Shown here piece after piece: positions 61,508-64,000 of a stretch of DNA of 64,000 nucleotides. Origin of the DNA: JBGTFE01 sp049799955 (GTDB lineage: Bacteria; Acidobacteriota; Blastocatellia; Pyrinomonadales; Pyrinomonadaceae); contig JBARIW010000039.1 of assembly GCA_049799955.1 (NCBI GenBank), positions 1 to 64,000 on the forward strand. The letters run 5' to 3'. Every line of letters starts with the position of its first letter. Within the stretch, counting starts at the first letter, position 1. The notes beneath the pieces were generated by a model, which was not told the origin of the DNA, searched no databases, and saw only the letters and a list, made by a program, of their open reading frames with translations. Both the position numbers and the translations under genes were made by a program.

Positions 61508-62059
61508 ATGGCAACGACAAAAATTCTTTTACGCGAAGATGTGGACAATCTCGGCGGACGCGGCGAAATCGTTAAGGTAAAAGCCGGATACGCGAGAAAT
61601 TATCTGATTCCGCAAAAAATCGCCACGCTGGCGACGAAAGGCAACGTCAACCAAATCGCCAAGGAACGCGAAGCGCTTCTGAAAAAAGCTGCGGTTGAAA
61701 AATCGACCGCCGACGCGCAAGCCGGACAAATGCAGGACGTTTCGCTCGAATTCGTTCGCAAAGCGGGCGAAGGCGGAACGCTTTTCGGCTCGGTTACATC
61801 GATGGATATAGCCGAAGCTTTGCAGAAAAAAGGCTACGAAATCGACCGTCGCCGGATTATCCTGAAAGATACGATTAAGGAAACCGGCGATTTTACGGTC
61901 AACGTAAAGCTGCACCGCGAAGTTACGGTTGAAATTCCCGTAACGGTCAGAGCCGAAGGTGAGGAAGCCAAACCTAAAGAAACCGCTCCGGCAGAAACGG
62001 AAACGGCACAGGAAACAGGTGAGCAAACGGAAACTTCGACTGAAGAAACGGAAAGCTAA
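61508..62059 (+). CDS. rplI: 50S ribosomal protein bL9
   Basis: 183 residues. The N-terminal ILLREDVDNLGGRGEIVKVK and YARNYLIPQKIA, and the C-terminal domain GGTLFGSVTSMDIAEAL are present. A Thr/Glu-rich tail of about 35 residues (KETAPAETETAQ ...) is longer than usual. Completes the rpsF-rpsR-rplI operon. Confidence 0.96.
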   Translation: MATTKILLREDVDNLGGRGEIVKVKAGYARNYLIPQKIATLATKGNVNQIAKEREALLKKAAVEKSTADAQAGQMQDVSLEFVRKAGEGGTLFGSVTSMDIAEALQKKGYEIDRRRIILKDTIKETGDFTVNVKLHREVTVEIPVTVRAEGEEAKPKETAPAETETAQETGEQTETSTEETES

Positions 62060-62118
62060 AAAACTATAAAAATAAATCGGTGAAATCTTTTGAGATTGAC
62101 CGTTTTTGTAATAGAATC

Positions 62119-62153
62119 AAGACTGCAAGTTTGGAAAATTTGCAGTCTTTTTT
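62119..62153 (+). terminator. Terminator after rplI
   Basis: AAGACTGCAA and TTGCAGTCTT form a 10-bp stem, loop GTTTGGAAAAT, then TTTTTTA, 59 bases past the stop. Confidence 0.88.
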
Positions 62154-62223
62154 ATCCAAAAAAATCAGTTTTGCGTAATTCAGAGTCTAAAATCTGACGA
62201 CGGACAACTGGCTACTGACTAAA

Positions 62224-64000
62224 ATGGCAGCTTCAAATCCTGAATTTTCACGCGAACAATATCTTGAAAAACCTCTGCCTTCGAGCACGGAAAGCGAGCG
62301 CGTGATTCTGGGCGCGATTTTACTCGATAACCAATTAATCTCGCAGGCAATCGAAAATCTGGCAGCCGAGGATTTTTACTCGCCGCTACATCGCCGCGTT
62401 TTCAAAGCGATGACCGCGCTTTTTGAGCGCGCCGAGAGAATCGACCCGATTTTAATCGGCGAAGAACTCAAAAAAGACGGCTCAATCGATTCAATTGGCG
62501 GAATCGCCACAATCACAAATCTCACTTACGGGCTGCCGCATTTTTCCGACATTCTCGATTACACAAAAGTCGTCAAAGACAAGTCGATGGTGAGAAATCT
62601 CATCAAAGTCTGCAATCAAATTACCAGCGAAGCGCTCGCCGAAGAAGACGACGCGGCAATGATTCTCGACCACGCCGAGCAGATGATTTTCGCGCTCGCC
62701 GACGAAAGAACGCGCGAAGGCTTCGCACACGTCAAACCCGTCGCCGAATCTGTTTTGGCGAAAGTTCAGGAATACGCCAAGCGCGAATCTCACGCGCTGA
62801 CCGGACTTGCCACCGGATTTCGCGATTTGGACGAAAAAACTTCCGGCTTGCAAAAGACGGATTTGATTATCGTCGCCGCGCGTCCTTCAATGGGAAAATG
62901 CCTTAATGCAGAAAGCGAAATAATTTTAGCAGACGCAAGTGTTTCGACAATCGAAGAAATTTACCATCAAAAAAGCGCCAAATTGCTGACTATTAAAGAC
63001 GATTTTAAATTCACTCTGACCGATGCTTCCGATTTTATCGATGATGGCATTAAGCCTGTCTTTCGAGTTACAACCAGACTCGGCAGGCAGATTGAAACGA
63101 CGATTACCCATCCTTTTCTGACAATAAACGGCTGGCAGAAATTGGAAGAATTAAAACCGAGCGATAAAATTGCAGTCCCGCGCATTTTGAATATTTTCGG
63201 GAAAACGGTTTGGCGCAAATGTGAAGTTAAAATTTTGGCTTACTTGCTTGGTGATGGATGTTTGACAAAAAAATCGCCTGAATTTACAGTCGGCAAATTT
63301 AATTTGAAAGATGATTTTGTCGCCTCTGTTGAAACATTCGGCGAAGTCGAAGCGATACAGTCTAATTCGGCAAATCGAACTTATTCATTGCGCGTTCGTA
63401 AGATTGGCGGAAAAACTCAGGGTAAGAATTCTTTGACACTTTGGCTTAAGAAATTAGGTGTTTGGGGCTGTAATTCACATACAAAATTTATTCCTAAAGA
63501 TGTTTTTACGTTAAAAAAAGAACTTTTGGCTTTATTTATCAATCGATTATTCTCAACCGACGGTTGGGCAAGTATTTTAACGAGCGGGCAAATTCAAATC
63601 GGTTTTGCGTCTGTAAGCGAAAAAATGATTCGTCAGATTCAACATCTGCTTTTACGATTCGGTGTTATTGCTAATTTGAAAAAACGAAGCATTAAATATA
63701 AAGATTCTCGAAATCGAGCCTGGCAGTTGGATATTACCGATTCCAAATCAATCAAAACATTTGCGTCAGAAATTGGAATTTTTGGAAAGGAAAAAAAAAT
63801 CGGTGAAATTTTAGAAATTCTCGAAAATAGAAACTATCAAACAAATAAAGATTTAGTTCCGATTGAAGTTTGGGAGTATATTTCAGCTATCAAAGGATTG
63901 GAATCATGGTCTTCGCTGGCAAGACGGGCTGAAATAAAAGGCTATACAAATGTTCACGCAGGGAAGCGCGCGCCAACACGCCAAAGACTCTCAAAATTTG
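62224..64000 (+). CDS. dnaB: Replicative DNA helicase DnaB, intein-interrupted, truncated by window end
   Basis: Residues 1-592 are visible. The N-terminal domain (STESERVILGAILLDN, YSPLHRRVFKAM) and the start of the ATPase domain (LTGLATGFRDLDEKTSGLQ, VAARPSMGK) are standard. An intein begins at Cys226, immediately after the Lys of Walker A, and the window ends inside it. The C-terminal RecA core is therefore not visible. It unwinds the replication fork. The start ATG 62224 has no strong ribosome site. Confidence 0.96.
   Translation, partial: MAASNPEFSREQYLEKPLPSSTESERVILGAILLDNQLISQAIENLAAEDFYSPLHRRVFKAMTALFERAERIDPILIGEELKKDGSIDSIGGIATITNLTYGLPHFSDILDYTKVVKDKSMVRNLIKVCNQITSEALAEEDDAAMILDHAEQMIFALADERTREGFAHVKPVAESVLAKVQEYAKRESHALTGLATGFRDLDEKTSGLQKTDLIIVAARPSMGKCLNAESEIILADASVSTIEEIYHQKSAKLLTIKDDFKFTLTDASDFIDDGIKPVFRVTTRLGRQIETTITHPFLTINGWQKLEELKPSDKIAVPRILNIFGKTVWRKCEVKILAYLLGDGCLTKKSPEFTVGKFNLKDDFVASVETFGEVEAIQSNSANRTYSLRVRKIGGKTQGKNSLTLWLKKLGVWGCNSHTKFIPKDVFTLKKELLALFINRLFSTDGWASILTSGQIQIGFASVSEKMIRQIQHLLLRFGVIANLKKRSIKYKDSRNRAWQLDITDSKSIKTFASEIGIFGKEKKIGEILEILENRNYQTNKDLVPIEVWEYISAIKGLESWSSLARRAEIKGYTNVHAGKRAPTRQRLSKF
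62899..64000 (+). mobile_element. Intein in DnaB (5' part), LAGLIDADG type
   Basis: Starts CLNAESEIILADASVSTIEE after RPSMGK, the well-known insertion site between the Lys and Ser/Thr of Walker A. The block-B His is in TITHPFLTING. Endonuclease motifs are LAYLLGDGC near residue 338 and INRLFSTDGW near 439. The C-terminal splice junction lies outside the window. The DNA is more AT-rich than the extein. No stop or frameshift in the 367 residues seen. Confidence 0.92.

Overview
The window is a stretch of bacterial chromosome of middling GC content. Gene content and style suggest Acidobacteriota, class Blastocatellia (Pyrinomonadales-like). The evidence is a bacillithiol-type BshC end, an atpDC pair away from other ATP synthase genes, large secreted proteins ending in carboxypeptidase-regulatory-like modules, many starts without a clear Shine-Dalgarno site, and conserved housekeeping genes in short operons. 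The lineage call is an inference from content, not from a marker phylogeny.

Layout. 1-6.6 kb: bshC end, mutL, a HAD phosphatase with a biotin carrier protein, a deoxyhypusine-synthase-like gene, a zinc-ribbon/HNH protein and small Cys proteins. 6.8-18.4 kb: a large hybrid sensor kinase, 1-Cys peroxiredoxin, a CorC-like membrane protein, pgl-zwf (oxidative pentose phosphate entry), ybeY-phoH (phoH carries an intein), and two small genes behind a sigma-54 promoter. 18.7-24.8 kb: atpDC, two tandem secreted paralogues, a CBS protein and a lamin-tail protein. 25.4-34.4 kb: two very large secreted proteins that share a C-terminal module with the lamin-tail protein. 34.5-45.7 kb: a HExxH protein, a second possible DHS-like protein, an adhesin-like protein, a sigma-54-linked CsbD-type stress protein, ChaN-like, YraN, a haem-binding protein, a four-gene cassette built round an MNIO (DUF692) enzyme and a Cys-rich membrane protein, def, an outer-membrane barrel and hicAB. 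45.7-64 kb: P5C dehydrogenase, fmt-rsmB, a PASTA protein, rpe, a BamD-like protein, a TPR protein, a CAP-domain protein, ispE, tRNA-Gln, prs-rplY-pth-rpsF-rpsR-rplI, and dnaB broken by the window end inside an intein.

Three things stand out. First, intergenic spaces are filled with inverted repeats in which each arm iterates a short word of 6-9 bases. The word differs from site to site, the repeats usually begin within about 10 bases of a stop codon, and similar word runs also lie inside coding sequence (mutL, fmt, rsmB, the HAD gene). One element has perfect 17-bp terminal inverted repeats flanked by a perfect 9-bp direct repeat, as expected of a transposed element. Second, the MNIO cassette looks like a peptide-modification system acting on the Gly/Cys-rich tail of a TIGR04222-type membrane protein. 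Third, a perfect 21-bp tandem array encodes a heptad-repeat peptide, cut by one in-frame stop.

Two inteins with LAGLIDADG-type endonuclease motifs, in PhoH and DnaB, lie within the same 64 kb.
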